Shown piece after piece: positions 63,986 through 64,000 of a stretch of 64,000 nt of DNA; positions within the stretch are counted from its first letter, which is position 1; every line of letters begins with the position of its first letter. A model generated the notes under the pieces. It ran no database searches. It was not told where the DNA came from and saw nothing but the letters and a program-made list of their open reading frames with translations. The translations under genes and the position numbers were made by a program. The stretch covers positions 177,971-241,970 of the forward strand of contig JARBJD010000093.1 of NCBI GenBank assembly GCA_033064195.1, given 5' to 3'. The stretch is from Blattamonas nauphoetae (taxonomy: Eukaryota; Preaxostyla; Oxymonadida).

Positions 63986-64000
63986 ATAATTTTAGCAAAG

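Larger units (their letters stand above)
55640..64000. mobile_element. integrated virus-like element (left part; right end beyond window)
   Basis: From about 55640 the base composition becomes clearly AT-richer, introns vanish and compact genes with a shared T-rich leader begin. The gene set (two related 570-610-residue capsid-like proteins, an S74 chaperone fibre-like protein, small MAPG proteins) is that of a dsDNA virus or Polinton/PLV-type element. Genes left of 59.22 kb point right and those beyond point left, meeting tail to tail. I could not find a terminal repeat on the left, and the right end is outside the window. No polymerase, integrase, ATPase or protease is visible here. Confidence 0.6.

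Noticed and set aside
1-64000. CRISPR array or bacterial operon features
   Set aside because: No regularly spaced repeats and no Shine-Dalgarno-type gene starts; the genes have spliceosomal introns.
55640-64000. Confident assignment to Polinton, virophage or adintovirus
   Set aside because: No hallmark polymerase, integrase, ATPase or protease lies in the window and the capsid proteins were judged only by pattern.

Overview
The window is nuclear DNA of a unicellular eukaryote. Conserved genes (TMEM120, SSF1/PPAN, ribosomal eS1, AP-3 mu, a STE20/MST-type kinase) are dense and cut by many very short GT-AG introns (29-136 bp, one GC-AG). The standard code fits: TAA, TAG and TGA all end recognisable genes at the expected place. 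Small introns, intron-rich genes and several lineage-restricted proteins suggest a free-living or commensal protist, perhaps a metamonad such as an oxymonad; that assignment is inference and was not tested.

Layout. (1) 1-28.6 kb is a repeat-rich accessory region. It holds a tandem, mosaic family of multi-membrane-span genes, with shared intergenic repeats and a shared upstream motif of about 25 bp. A 4.5-kb element with split inverted repeats and an internal complementary region (a DIRS-retrotransposon-like layout) interrupts one copy in its reading frame. A 786-bp TA-flanked terminal-inverted-repeat (TIR) element sits at a module junction in another copy. Several copies carry stops, deletions or conversion tracts. 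A heptad-coding minisatellite gene, some poorly resolved genes and a tRNA-like Pol III unit are also here. (2) 28.8-55.6 kb is ordinary gene-dense DNA: TMEM120, SSF1 (nine exons), eS1, a large helical protein, tRNA-Lys(UUU), two paralogous low-complexity proteins, a tandem ubiquitin-like protein, a possible SPRY-like protein, a STE20 kinase, an RPEL-repeat protein built by exon duplication, a small coiled-coil protein, an acidic protein, AP-3 mu (nine exons), and a large helical gene with two adjacent ~355-bp MITEs inside one exon. (3) From about 55.6 kb to the right edge lies an AT-rich virus-like element. It carries two related capsid-like proteins, a peptidase-S74 (self-cleaving chaperone) fibre-like protein, two small MAPG-starting proteins, a small beta-rich protein and a zinc-finger-like repeat protein. 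All share a T-rich TATTTTTATTTT...TAAATG-type leader.

How it works together. The middle genes act in core eukaryotic processes (ribosome biogenesis and translation, vesicle coats, signalling, actin binding by RPEL motifs). The left array looks like a fast-evolving surface or organelle membrane-protein family shaped by gene conversion and transposition. The right element has a structural module (capsid, fibre, small capsid-associated proteins); its replication and integration genes, if present, lie beyond 64,000. Three of its seven genes carry single-base frame breaks, so it is either a decaying copy or affected by sequencing errors.
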